From the NCBI GenBank assembly GCA_017414385.1, contig JAFQMO010000025.1, positions 1 through 34,633 on the forward strand: 34,633 bases of DNA. Direction: 5' to 3'. Origin of the DNA: Clostridia bacterium (lineage in GTDB: Bacteria > Bacillota > Clostridia > Oscillospirales > CAG-272). Every line of letters begins with the position of its first letter. Position 1 is the stretch's first letter. Shown here piece by piece: positions 24,478 to 32,475 of the stretch. Both the position numbers and the translations under genes were made by a program. The notes beneath the pieces were generated by a model. The model saw nothing but the letters and a program-made list of their open reading frames with translations. It did no database searches and was not told the origin of the DNA.

Positions 24478-26271
24478 TCACTCACCTGTCGTCCCCGCCG
24501 TCTTTTTTCGCTCGATCATCGCACGCAGGGCATCCAGTGAGTTTTCCTCTGTACGCTTGGATTTCTCCGCCCGAAGAACGCCCAGCATTTCCTCCAGCAC
24601 GTCCATATCGTTTTTTGTCAGTCGGCTCCTTGCCACCTGCATCCCGACGATCCTTCCGATCTCGTCATCGCCAAAGGACTGTCCGAGATAACCAATATCA
24701 AAAGCGCCTCTCTGCAGCATCTGCTCTCGCAAAAACGAGAACACCCTCCGGTTAAAGGATGTCATGAAGTCGTCCTCGCAAAGACCTCGCCGCACTGCGG
24801 TGTCCTCAGTGATCCCGCGCAGATTCTCAGGATACAGAAGAAGTATACCGAGAATGACCTCCTCGGCACTCGCCGCGAGCCGATTTCCGACCTTCTCGGG
24901 ATTGATACGGTCTCCGTATCCCTCGGATTTTTGCAATTCCTTTTTCAGGGCATTCTTCTCCTCCTGCTTCACGGTGCGTTTACGCAGTCGGACCACATCG
25001 TTTTTAAGACTTTCCGGACTCACCTTCAGCTTCTCCGACAAGCGTCCGATATAGATATCACGTTCCACATCCGTATGCAGGGTCGAAAGCAATTTGGTCA
25101 GCTCCGAAATACAAGCCATCCGATCGTTGAAGTCTTCAAGATTGTGTGCGGAAATGATCGTATTGCATCGGTAATCAAATTGATTTTCGCTGTCATTCAA
25201 ACGCAGTCGAAACTTATCTGCGCCGAACCTCCGTATGTATTCATCGGGATCCTTTGCATCGTCCAATTTCAAGATCTTCGTTTTGACACCGACACTGTCC
25301 AAAAGACGGATCGCTTTTTCCGCCGCAGTCCTTCCTGCAGCATCCATATCATAAGCGATCACGACCTCCTTTGTATAACGTGCCATGATGTGTGCCTGCT
25401 CCGCAGTGATCGCCGTACCGAGTGTAGCAACCGCACAGGGAACGCCTGCCGCGTGGACCGCGATGACATCCATATAGCCCTCGCAGAGGACGATGCGCTC
25501 CGCACAGCTATGCCGTGCGAGATTCAATGCGAACAGATTCCTGCTCTTTTTGAAAACAGGCGTATCAGAGGAATTGAGATATTTCGGCTTGGAATCATCC
25601 ATAACACGTCCGCCAAATGCCACAACCTCTCCTGTTGTATCGATGACAGGAAACATCACACGGTTACGGAACAGAGGATAAGGACGCTTGTTTTGCGAAA
25701 ATTTCACCAAAAAGCCTGCCTCAAGCTCCCGATCCGTATAACCGAGCCTGTGCATATGATCAACAAAAAGCGGCTTCGGCAAATGAAAATCATCCGGTGC
25801 AAAGCCAAGTCCAAACCTTCGTATGACCGCATCGGTCAGACCGCGTGAACGCAGATACGCAAGCCCTGCTGCCCCCTCCGGTCTTGAAAGCATATCATGG
25901 AAAAAGCGAGCCGCATCGCGATTCATCGCATAGATCCTGCTCTTCTTCACAGCATTGGGATCGTTTTTCTGAAAATCGTTTTCCGGCATTTCCATACCGC
26001 AACGCTTTGCAAGATGAGTAATTGCGCCAATATAGTCAAGATTTTCTGCCTTCATCACAAACGTGATCACATCTCCGCCAACACCGCATCCAAAGCAATA
26101 AAAGCCTTTTGTCGCGGGAAAGACCGTAAACGACGGTGATTTTTCATTATGAAAAGGACACAATCCGACAAGATTGGAGCCCGCACGCTTCAAGGAGACG
26201 TAGGATGATATCACACTCTCGATGTCACAGCGGAATTTTAATTCTTCAATAAAGCCATCCGGTAATGCGAT
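24478..26271 (-). CDS. dnaG: DNA primase, apparent ATC start codon
   Basis: Synthesises RNA primers for replication and works with DnaB helicase. About 597 aa. The CHC2 zinc motif is in GLCPFHNEKSPSF and FYCFGCGVGGD. The TOPRIM domain has VLCEGYMDVIAVHAAG and VVIAYDMDAAG. A C-terminal helicase-binding region follows. The first in-frame ATG/GTG/TTG is GTG 26214, which would cut the conserved first helix. The frame stays open upstream and reads ALPDGFIEELKFRCDIES, a typical DnaG N-terminus. It begins at ATC (26269-26271) with AGGGGAG 7 nt before it. An ATG at 26278 is one base out of frame and stops after 10 codons. So this is either a non-canonical AUC start or a one-base insertion. Confidence 0.9.
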   Translation of the reverse strand: MALPDGFIEELKFRCDIESVISSYVSLKRAGSNLVGLCPFHNEKSPSFTVFPATKGFYCFGCGVGGDVITFVMKAENLDYIGAITHLAKRCGMEMPENDFQKNDPNAVKKSRIYAMNRDAARFFHDMLSRPEGAAGLAYLRSRGLTDAVIRRFGLGFAPDDFHLPKPLFVDHMHRLGYTDRELEAGFLVKFSQNKRPYPLFRNRVMFPVIDTTGEVVAFGGRVMDDSKPKYLNSSDTPVFKKSRNLFALNLARHSCAERIVLCEGYMDVIAVHAAGVPCAVATLGTAITAEQAHIMARYTKEVVIAYDMDAAGRTAAEKAIRLLDSVGVKTKILKLDDAKDPDEYIRRFGADKFRLRLNDSENQFDYRCNTIISAHNLEDFNDRMACISELTKLLSTLHTDVERDIYIGRLSEKLKVSPESLKNDVVRLRKRTVKQEEKNALKKELQKSEGYGDRINPEKVGNRLAASAEEVILGILLLYPENLRGITEDTAVRRGLCEDDFMTSFNRRVFSFLREQMLQRGAFDIGYLGQSFGDDEIGRIVGMQVARSRLTKNDMDVLEEMLGVLRAEKSKRTEENSLDALRAMIERKKTAGTTGE

Positions 26272-26401
26272 AACTCATCTCCCCTTTCACGTCAAATATA
26301 TCGTTACATTATTAAAATACGCACGAAGATTCCGAAAACCCTTTTTTTCATCAAAAAATTTTTCTAACTTTTTCAAAAGTCCGATAATTTTACGTAAGAC
26401 A

Positions 26402-26441
26402 TCAAAAAACGTCCGAGGAAATACCTCAATCGGACGTTTTT
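26402..26441 (-). terminator. Terminator overlapping the 3' end of yigZ
   Basis: A minus-strand hairpin with outer stem ACGTCC/GGACGT and inner stem GAGG/CCTC is followed by six T. Its 5' arm lies inside the last codons of the YigZ-family gene, and the stop codon (26426-26428) sits in the inner part of the hairpin. Confidence 0.88.
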
Positions 26442-27088
26442 CTGCAAGATGATTCATTTTTCAGGTAATCGTAACGGTCGCCCGTTCTCTCGATCAAAAC
26501 GGCACCGTTTGTGAGCTCGGTCAGCGCAAGACACATATCGTTATACTCCGATGCACGGATCGCGATATGCTGTGTCACATCCTGCGCATATTCGACACCG
26601 TCAACCACGATACCGTATAATGCCTGTCCGGACCGTATCTTATCATAATCCGCATAATCACAGATGATGTCACATACCGCAAAGCGCTCATACGTAATGA
26701 TGTGTGCCTCTTCCGCCGCAAGCTTGGCTGCGTGGGAATAAGCACGCACGAGTCCTCCCGTCCCAAGCAGAACTCCGCCGAAATAACGCGTGACGACAAT
26801 ACATGCATCGGTAAATCCTGTTTTTCTGATAATATCAAGCACAGGAAGACCTGCCGTTCCCTGCGGCTCGCCGTCATCGGTAAAGCGTGCAATGTTATTT
26901 TCCTTTAACATATACGCATAAACGTTATGACGCGCATCCGCATGCTTTTTTCGGATACGGGCAATGAAGGCAAGCGCATCCTCCTCCGTTTTGCAGGGGG
27001 CAGCATATCCGATAAACTCAGACTTTTTCTCGACAAAGGAAGCGGATGCTTCCCTCTCCAATGTTATATACAATTCATCCGATGCCAT
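26426..27088 (-). CDS. YigZ/IMPACT family protein
   Basis: Conserved protein of the UPF0029/IMPACT family, 220 aa; its biochemical role is not settled (proposed links to translation or stress regulation). Diagnostic stretches are KKSEFIGYAAP, HADARHNVYAYML, FTDDGEPQGTAGLPVLDIIR and VVTRYFGGVLLGTGGLVRAYS, followed by a C-terminal ferredoxin-like DUF1949-type domain. The ATG at 27088 shares one base with the hflX stop (TGATG), and GAGGAG lies 8 nt upstream inside hflX, so the two are translationally coupled. A GTG at 27091 is an alternative start. The gene end is embedded in its own terminator. Confidence 0.92.
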   Translation of the reverse strand: MASDELYITLEREASASFVEKKSEFIGYAAPCKTEEDALAFIARIRKKHADARHNVYAYMLKENNIARFTDDGEPQGTAGLPVLDIIRKTGFTDACIVVTRYFGGVLLGTGGLVRAYSHAAKLAAEEAHIITYERFAVCDIICDYADYDKIRSGQALYGIVVDGVEYAQDVTQHIAIRASEYNDMCLALTELTNGAVLIERTGDRYDYLKNESSCRKTSD

Positions 27089-28401
27089 CACACCAGCTCC
27101 TCGTCCAAGAGTTCAGGAGCCTCCGTGATATAATCGGCAAGCATTCCCATGGTTTTCTTATCGACCGTTGCGAGAAGATATACACCATCCTCCAGGTACT
27201 CCGCGCGCAGCACCGATGCATTTTTATATAGTTGCGAGGCGCGTCCCTGATCGGCGTGAGAGAATCGGAACCATGTATCCCGTTTTCCTTCGCGGATAAC
27301 CTCGGAGAGTACAGAAACAAGAGCATCAAGGCCCTCTCCCGTAAGTGCGGAAATCTCGACGGCACGATTCCGATCGACATCCCTTGGGCACATCGTTCCG
27401 TGAGGAATACGGTCACATTTATTCAGCGCATAAACGATCGGCTTCTCTCCCGCGCCAAGCTCGGAGATAAGCTGTGTCGTTACGGCAAGCTGCGCATCAC
27501 ACTCAGGATCCGAATAGTCAAGAACCACAAGGATCACATCCGCGTAAAGCACCTCCTCCAGCGTTGAACGAAAGGCACTGATCAGATGGTGCGGCAGATT
27601 TCGGATAAAGCCGACCGTATCTGTCAGCAAAATCTCTGTTGTATCGGGAAGAACGAACTTACGGGTCGTCGGGTCCAACGTCGCAAACAGCTTGTCCTCC
27701 GCCAAAATGCCGGCTCCCGTCAATGCATTCAGAAGTGTTGATTTCCCTGCATTGGTATACCCGGCGACTGCGACCTTGGATAGTCCCGATTTTTCGCGCT
27801 GCTTTCTTTGGGTGGCACGTACTGCCTCCAACGCACGGATATCCTCCTCCAAGGCTGCGATGCGACGCTTGATATGACGCTTGTCACTTTCCAGCTTAGA
27901 TTCACCGGGACCGCGCGTACCGATACCGCCGCCCAGACGTGACATCTCGGTGCCTCGTCCAAAAAGTCTCGGGATCGTATATTTCAGCTGTGCAAGCTCA
28001 ACCTGCAATTTACCCTCCGCACTCGTTGCGTGAAGCGCAAAGATATCCAGAATCAGCATGCTTCGATCAAGAACACGTATATTACCGTCCGCATCCAGCG
28101 CCTTTTCCAGATTTTTGATTTGCGCAGGAGAAAGGTCACAGTCAAATACAACAAGCGAAACACCGCCGTCCTTACAAAGCGAGGCAAGCTCCTCGACCTT
28201 ACCCGAGCCGATACAGGTCCGCACATCGGGAGAATCCTTTGCCTGCACCATTCTTGCATAGACCGTACCGCCTGCAGTATCCAGAAGACGTTCCAGCTCG
28301 TCCATGGAAATTTCACATTCGTGCTCATCGATTCCACGCGTGATCAATCCGACAAGGATCGCCGACACCGCCTGCTCTCCCCCTACCAATATGTCATTCA
28401 C
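27088..28401 (-). CDS. hflX: GTPase HflX
   Basis: Ribosome-associated GTPase that splits or rescues stalled 70S ribosomes and binds the 50S subunit. The protein is 437 aa. The N-terminal HflX domain includes CIGSGKVEELASLCK and the glycine-rich linker GRGTEMSRLGGGIGTRGPGE. The G domain follows, with G1 AGYTNAGKSTLLNAL, G3 LTDTVGFIRNLPHHL and G4 ALNKCDRIP. The start is GTG 28401, with GGAGG spaced 7 nt. It begins about 30 nt after the U run of the rpmE terminator, so there is hardly room for a separate promoter. Expression may come from read-through of that terminator. Confidence 0.95.
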   Translation of the reverse strand: MNDILVGGEQAVSAILVGLITRGIDEHECEISMDELERLLDTAGGTVYARMVQAKDSPDVRTCIGSGKVEELASLCKDGGVSLVVFDCDLSPAQIKNLEKALDADGNIRVLDRSMLILDIFALHATSAEGKLQVELAQLKYTIPRLFGRGTEMSRLGGGIGTRGPGESKLESDKRHIKRRIAALEEDIRALEAVRATQRKQREKSGLSKVAVAGYTNAGKSTLLNALTGAGILAEDKLFATLDPTTRKFVLPDTTEILLTDTVGFIRNLPHHLISAFRSTLEEVLYADVILVVLDYSDPECDAQLAVTTQLISELGAGEKPIVYALNKCDRIPHGTMCPRDVDRNRAVEISALTGEGLDALVSVLSEVIREGKRDTWFRFSHADQGRASQLYKNASVLRAEYLEDGVYLLATVDKKTMGMLADYITEAPELLDEELV

Positions 28402-28432
28402 TTCAACACCTCCAATCAGTCAAAAAGAAAAT

Positions 28433-28467
28433 AAAAAGGGTGTCTCGTGCAAGGACGATTGACACCC
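28433..28467 (-). terminator. Terminator between rpmE and hflX
   Basis: A minus-strand stem GGGTGTC/GACACCC (28461-28467 with 28438-28444) with a 16-nt loop, then five T (28433-28437). The long loop makes it a moderate terminator, which fits partial read-through into hflX. Confidence 0.8.
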
Positions 28468-28491
28468 ATCTTATCGGTAATACAAAACGGC

Positions 28492-28704
28492 TTACTTTGT
28501 TTTAGCCGACATGCTGAGACGCTTCTTGAACTTGTCGACACGACCGCCGGCATCGACAAACTTCTGCTTGCCGGTGAAGAACGGATGGCACTTCGAGCAA
28601 ATTTCAACGCGCAAATCACCCTTTGTGGATCTGGTCTTTACGACTTCGCCGCATGCACAGGTAATTGTACACTCTTTATAATCGGGATGAATAGCCTGCT
28701 TCAT
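28492..28704 (-). CDS. rpmE: 50S ribosomal protein L31, zinc-containing form
   Basis: Ribosomal protein bL31, 70 aa, located at the bridge between subunits. It begins [20 protein letters not shown]. The four cysteines of the zinc (C+) type are present (CTITC, CACG, CSKC), and [20 protein letters not shown] is diagnostic. The ATG at 28704 has AGAGGTG about 9 nt upstream. It has its own promoter and a terminator before hflX. The zinc form usually predominates when zinc is sufficient; no zinc-free paralogue is in the window. Confidence 0.97.
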   Translation of the reverse strand: MKQAIHPDYKECTITCACGEVVKTRSTKGDLRVEICSKCHPFFTGKQKFVDAGGRVDKFKKRLSMSAKTK

Positions 28705-28745
28705 AGTTTTCGCACCTCTTTACATTCAAATTCACAGTAGTAATA

Positions 28746-28774
28746 ATGATACCACAATTTGCAAAAAAAATCAA
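28746..28774 (-). promoter_or_regulatory. Promoter of rpmE
   Basis: TTGATT (28769-28774), 17 bp, TATCAT (28746-28751) on the minus strand, giving a leader of about 35 nt. Confidence 0.75.
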
Positions 28775-28830
28775 TACCTTTTTGATAATTTGTCTGTTTT
28801 TTTTTTGAAATTCGTAAAAAATGTGTCCTT

Positions 28831-28855
28831 GGTCGGAGGTTCTCCGTCCTTTTTT
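28831..28855 (+). terminator. Orphan terminator-like hairpin in a divergent intergenic region
   Basis: Plus-strand GGTCGGAG (28831-28838) and CTCCGTCC (28842-28849) pair with one T-T mismatch around a 3-nt loop, then six T. No rightward gene precedes it: rpmE runs the other way. It may end a short plus-strand RNA or block upstream read-through into the nucleotidase gene. Confidence 0.6.
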
Positions 28856-28908
28856 GTGACCTACGTCAAACAAGCAGCAAAAAAACGCTGCATTTTTGAA
28901 AAATAACA

Positions 28909-28937
28909 TTGCCAAAACGAAAAAAATCGGCTATAAT
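28909..28937 (+). promoter_or_regulatory. Promoter of the 5'-nucleotidase-like gene
   Basis: TTGCCA (28909-28914), 17 bp, TATAAT (28932-28937), about 50 bp before the start codon. Confidence 0.82.
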
Positions 28938-28985
28938 ATATGTAGTCATATAAAAAACAGAAACACCGGAAGGAGGGGAACGCCT

Positions 28986-30446
28986 ATGTCATCAAAAAAA
29001 ATCGTCATTCTTCATTCCAATGACCTTCACGGCGACTTTCTGCCCAGACAATCTGCCGACGGGCATTGTATTGGCGGCGTTTCTCTGCTCTCCGATTACA
29101 TCAACCGTGTCCGCAAGGAAGAAAAAAATGTTTTGTACACCATCTCCGGCGATATGTTCCGCGGCTCCATCATCGACAGCGAATACCGCGGGATCTCCAC
29201 CATTGAGATCCTGAATGTTCTGGCACCGGATGTGGTCACGCTCGGGAATCACGAGGTCGATTACGGAATCGCGCATCTTCTTTTCATCGAGAAATGTGCC
29301 GCATTTCCGATCATCAACGCCAATATGTATCTGACCATCAACAGTACGAGACTCTTTCACTCACATATCGTATTAGAGACGGACGAGATGAAGATCCTCT
29401 TCATCGGTGTTCTGACAGAGGATGTGCTTGCGCAAACAAAACGCGAAAGGCTTGTCGGTTCTCTTATCGATGTCACCGATGAAGCAGCGGAGATCGGCAG
29501 CATCTGTCTTGCGCATCAAAAAGAGGACATTGATCTCACCGTCGTTTTGACACACATCGGCATCGATGCCGATCGTTCCCTCGCTGCCGCACTCGATCCC
29601 GCTTGGGGCGTGGATTTGATCATCGGCGGCCACAGTCACACAGTTATGAGCAGTCCTGTCTGCATCAACGGTATCCCCATTCTTCATGCTGCGCACGGTA
29701 CTGCACAGATCGGACGCCTGGAGGCTGAGATCGACACAAGCACAAACCGTATGTCATCCTTTACATGGTCATTGATCCCCATCGCCAGTCCTCACTGTCA
29801 ACCAAACCCTCAGATGGAAACGGTGGTCGAGCGATACAGGGTACAGACTGATGCAAAGTATAACCGCGTGATCGCAGATCTTGGCCAGCAGTACACCCAT
29901 CCCGTCCGCAATGCGGAAACCTCGCTCGGAAAGCTTCTTGCCGATGCGTTCTGCGAGGTCCTTGATCTGGATATCATGCTGCTCGGGTCGGGAAGCATTC
30001 GTACGTCGGAGCTTGGGCCGACCGTCATCTACCGTGACATCCTCGAAACCTTCCCCTTCAACGACGAGATTTTTCGTATCTATGTTTCGGGGCAGCAGCT
30101 GCGGACCATGATCCGTTATATGCTGAGAGAGGAAGCTTTTGTTTCGCGTACCGAGTTTTACCAATTATCAAGAGGTCTTTTCGTAGAATATGACCGAAGC
30201 AGACAAAGCATCGAGTCCTTCACCTACAAAGGAAAAAGCATCTGTGATGATGACTGCTTTCGCGTGGGGATCCAGGGATACCACATGAGCAATCTGAAAG
30301 CATTTCTCAATGTCACAGAGGAAGAGGTTTCCTCTGTATACCCGCCGAAGATCATCGCAACCAGATGCACGGATATCCTCGAAATGTATTTTTCATCCTA
30401 TGAGACAGCGCATACACCCGAAGAAACACGGCTTCTCATCCACTGA
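28986..30446 (+). CDS. Bifunctional metallophosphatase/5'-nucleotidase family protein, apparently cytoplasmic
   Basis: Predicted dimetal phosphoesterase of the UshA/5'-nucleotidase family, 486 aa. The N-terminal calcineurin-like domain shows all metal motifs: HSNDLHGDF, ISGDMFRGS, TLGNHEVDYG, LTHIGID and IGGHSHT. The C-terminal 5_nucleotid_C domain has ETSLGKLLADAF, LLGSGSIRTSELGP and ETFPFNDEI. Most relatives are secreted, but this one starts directly with MSSKKIVILHSND and has no signal peptide or anchor. It probably acts in the cytoplasm on nucleotides or related phosphates. The ATG at 28986 follows AAGGAGGGG; a frame start at 28896 would overlap the promoter. It lies 34 nt upstream of the four-cysteine gene. 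Confidence 0.9.
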   Translation: MSSKKIVILHSNDLHGDFLPRQSADGHCIGGVSLLSDYINRVRKEEKNVLYTISGDMFRGSIIDSEYRGISTIEILNVLAPDVVTLGNHEVDYGIAHLLFIEKCAAFPIINANMYLTINSTRLFHSHIVLETDEMKILFIGVLTEDVLAQTKRERLVGSLIDVTDEAAEIGSICLAHQKEDIDLTVVLTHIGIDADRSLAAALDPAWGVDLIIGGHSHTVMSSPVCINGIPILHAAHGTAQIGRLEAEIDTSTNRMSSFTWSLIPIASPHCQPNPQMETVVERYRVQTDAKYNRVIADLGQQYTHPVRNAETSLGKLLADAFCEVLDLDIMLLGSGSIRTSELGPTVIYRDILETFPFNDEIFRIYVSGQQLRTMIRYMLREEAFVSRTEFYQLSRGLFVEYDRSRQSIESFTYKGKSICDDDCFRVGIQGYHMSNLKAFLNVTEEEVSSVYPPKIIATRCTDILEMYFSSYETAHTPEETRLLIH

Positions 30447-30480
30447 CCCATCTCTATTTTCAAGATCGGAGGACTTTATC

Positions 30481-30726
30481 TTGTTCAAGCTGACAAAGGA
30501 TCAAAAGGAAAACTATGATATTACCGAGGTATGTGCGGTTTGTGAGCACGCTTCGCCGCTGAGAGACGACGAAGAGGTGCTTTGCTGCCATCACGGCGTT
30601 GTTTCCGCCGCATGGCGCTGCAAAAAATTCCGCTATGACCTGCTCAAGCGTACCCCCGTCAGAAAAAGAAGCACTGAGCCGCTCCTGACCGAGCCGCTGC
30701 CCTCGCTTGATGACGACGAAGAATAA
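30481..30726 (+). CDS. Small conserved four-cysteine protein, probable metal binding
   Basis: An 81-aa protein of unknown function. It has a CAVCEHA motif, a CCHHGVV motif and WRCKKFRYDLLKRTP, a spacing of cysteines that suggests one zinc site. The C-terminal Asp/Glu-rich tail looks disordered. Similar small proteins ending in F-x-YD-LKR-x-P are, to my recollection, common in Clostridia but uncharacterised. The start is TTG 30481, because GGAGG lies 8 nt upstream; a longer frame from 30310 would overlap the nucleotidase. It is probably co-transcribed with the nucleotidase gene (34-nt gap) and is followed by a terminator. Confidence 0.8.
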   Translation: MFKLTKDQKENYDITEVCAVCEHASPLRDDEEVLCCHHGVVSAAWRCKKFRYDLLKRTPVRKRSTEPLLTEPLPSLDDDEE

Positions 30727-30731
30727 CGAAG

Positions 30732-30780
30732 AAAAAAAGCAGAGCTTGTGCGCCCAAGGGAACACAAGCTCTGTATCTTT
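30732..30780. terminator. Bidirectional terminator between convergent genes
   Basis: A perfect 11-bp stem CAGAGCTTGTG (30740-30750) with CACAAGCTCTG (30763-30773) has T-rich tails on both strands. It separates the four-cysteine gene (plus) from the DUF4358 gene (minus). Confidence 0.88.
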
Positions 30781-30785
30781 TTGAA

Positions 30786-31313
30786 TTATTTGGTTGCATT
30801 CTCAAATGCCGTGATCGCATCTGCACGTGCATCGTCATCGAGGATCACATACATAACAAAATTGCCGGAGGTGACACGCTCTGCATTCTTCAGCTTGGGA
30901 TATTCCTCCTCCAGGTAGTCATCATTCCAAAGACTCTCATAAAAATCGAAGAAATCGTCTACCATCTTCTCCAGCTTCTTCACATCCTCAGCAGACTTTG
31001 CCTCAAAAATACCGATCTCGTCGATGGATGTGGACATAGACTGATTTACGATCTTATAGCTTGCAAAATCCTCGGGTGCAGCACCAAAGAAGCCGGAAAG
31101 ATAGGTATCCGCAGCATCAACGAGCTTATCGGAATTGGGAACGACAGCAGAAACAGCAGTGTAGATGCTCTCCAGCGTCGCAGGCTCCTTATTGGGATCA
31201 ACAGTCTCTTTTCCCTCGCCGTCATCACCGCCGCACGCAGAAAGCGCAAGCATGGAAATCAGACAAAGCAGGCCAAGCACAAGTGCAGTCAATCTTTTTG
31301 CATTCATTTTCAT
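30786..31313 (-). CDS. DUF4358 domain lipoprotein
   Basis: Surface lipoprotein of 175 aa. Signal peptide with lipobox LSAC (Cys27), then an acidic linker. A DUF4358-like domain follows (about 45-170): LESIYTAVSAVVPNSDKL, the central SIDEIGIFEAKSAEDVKKLE and C-terminal GNFVMYVILDDDARAD. The function is unknown. In Clostridia such genes often accompany SGNH hydrolases and MBOAT acyltransferases in envelope-polysaccharide modification loci; here only the SGNH gene is next door (60-nt gap, same strand, no terminator between). The ATG at 31313 has AAAGGA 7 nt upstream. Confidence 0.85.
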   Translation of the reverse strand: MKMNAKRLTALVLGLLCLISMLALSACGGDDGEGKETVDPNKEPATLESIYTAVSAVVPNSDKLVDAADTYLSGFFGAAPEDFASYKIVNQSMSTSIDEIGIFEAKSAEDVKKLEKMVDDFFDFYESLWNDDYLEEEYPKLKNAERVTSGNFVMYVILDDDARADAITAFENATK

Positions 31314-31373
31314 ATACAGTTCCTTTCTTTCGTTGAAATATTTATGATTACGGGATCCTAAGCAGATCTCCGA

Positions 31374-32363
31374 TCATGTACAGGGATGCGTTTTTACGTA
31401 ATCCATAACAGCGGCAAAGCCGATCTCGTTGAAGTGCATACCGTCACCGTTTTGATACGTTTCGGGGAGATATCCGTCAGCACCGACCAAAACAGAGTAA
31501 GTATTCAGATACGGAAGACCGTTCTGTGCAGCAAGCTCAACGATCCATTCATTTGCCTGGCAGATCTTTGTGTTGTTGATCGCCGTTTGATTGGCATAGG
31601 AGCGTGCAACGGGAAAGATCGACTGAAGGATCAGCTTCGTATCAGGAGATGCCTTCCTTATAATATTGATCAGATTCTGATAATCCGCCTTGAACCAATC
31701 CTCTCCCATAGAGGAAACGCCGTTTACACCGAGCGTCATAATCAGATACTTCGGCTTTGTGGATGCACAAAGATCCGACAAGGACTTCTCGGTTTGGGTG
31801 TTGGGATCATAGATCAGATCCGTTGACGCGCGGAACAGCGCCAGCGTGCCGCTTGTGGGTGTCCAGACCTGCTTGGTATCGCGGGAACCGAACACCTTAT
31901 ATGCCTTCATGCCATGCGTTGTGGAATCGCCGTAAAAGACAAGGCTGTCGACGTAACCTTCAGGTGCCTGCGCTTCTGCGGGAACGACCTGCTTCAGCAG
32001 CTCCTCATTATAATGAACATCGACTGTCGGAGGGGTTGTCGTATCGATATTTTCCGTTATCTGCGCTGTGAGAGGCTCAGTTGTATCCTCTGTGTTCTCC
32101 GTGTCTTCCGTATCCGATGGTGTCGGTGTTTGCGTGTTTTTTTCAGAAGACATCGGATCTGCATCAGTACCATCGTTCGCCGTATCTGTCGGCACCTTTT
32201 GTGTATCGGAACTCACAGGATCCTTTGGCGCGGGATCCGGTGCTTTTTCCATTGCAACAGCGAAAAAAACCACCAGGATCAATACCATGCATACAGTGGA
32301 AAGCGCAACGATCATCATTCCGACGCGATCCTTTTGCCGGCGGCGTCTGCTATGCTTGCTCAT
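31374..32363 (-). CDS. Membrane-anchored SGNH/GDSL hydrolase family protein
   Basis: Predicted extracellular esterase or deacetylase, 329 aa. A basic N-terminus is followed by a transmembrane anchor (about 15-40), a Thr/Ser/Asp/Glu/Pro-rich linker (to about 130) and the SGNH domain. The serine is in VFYGDSTTHGM, the block III Asn region in MTLGVNGVSSMG, and the Asp-x-x-His pair in GDGMHFNEIGF. The ATG at 32363 is chosen over 32375 because AAAGGA lies too close to the latter. It probably forms a two-gene unit with the DUF4358 gene. By family it would act on acyl groups of cell-surface glycans; the substrate is inferred only. Confidence 0.87.
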   Translation of the reverse strand: MSKHSRRRRQKDRVGMMIVALSTVCMVLILVVFFAVAMEKAPDPAPKDPVSSDTQKVPTDTANDGTDADPMSSEKNTQTPTPSDTEDTENTEDTTEPLTAQITENIDTTTPPTVDVHYNEELLKQVVPAEAQAPEGYVDSLVFYGDSTTHGMKAYKVFGSRDTKQVWTPTSGTLALFRASTDLIYDPNTQTEKSLSDLCASTKPKYLIMTLGVNGVSSMGEDWFKADYQNLINIIRKASPDTKLILQSIFPVARSYANQTAINNTKICQANEWIVELAAQNGLPYLNTYSVLVGADGYLPETYQNGDGMHFNEIGFAAVMDYVKTHPCT

Positions 32364-32406
32364 GTTGTCAATCATTTCCTTTCCCAAAAACAAAATATCC
32401 TTTTAC

Positions 32407-32435
32407 AGTATACCACATTATAGCAAAAAATACAA
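32407..32435 (-). promoter_or_regulatory. Promoter of the SGNH-DUF4358 unit
   Basis: TTGTAT (32430-32435), 17 bp, TATACT (32407-32412) on the minus strand, about 45 bp before the SGNH start. Confidence 0.75.
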
Positions 32436-32475
32436 TAAATTTATCAAAAATATCTTCTTCGTATATGTAAACAAA

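Noticed and set aside
26281..26400. dnaG promoter between the yigZ terminator and dnaG
   Set aside because: The region is A/T-rich with several partial hexamers, but no pair at 16-18 bp spacing was convincing.
30310..30480. Longer start for the four-cysteine protein, overlapping the nucleotidase gene
   Set aside because: GGAGG placed 8 nt before TTG 30481 and the lack of family-like sequence upstream favour the short form.
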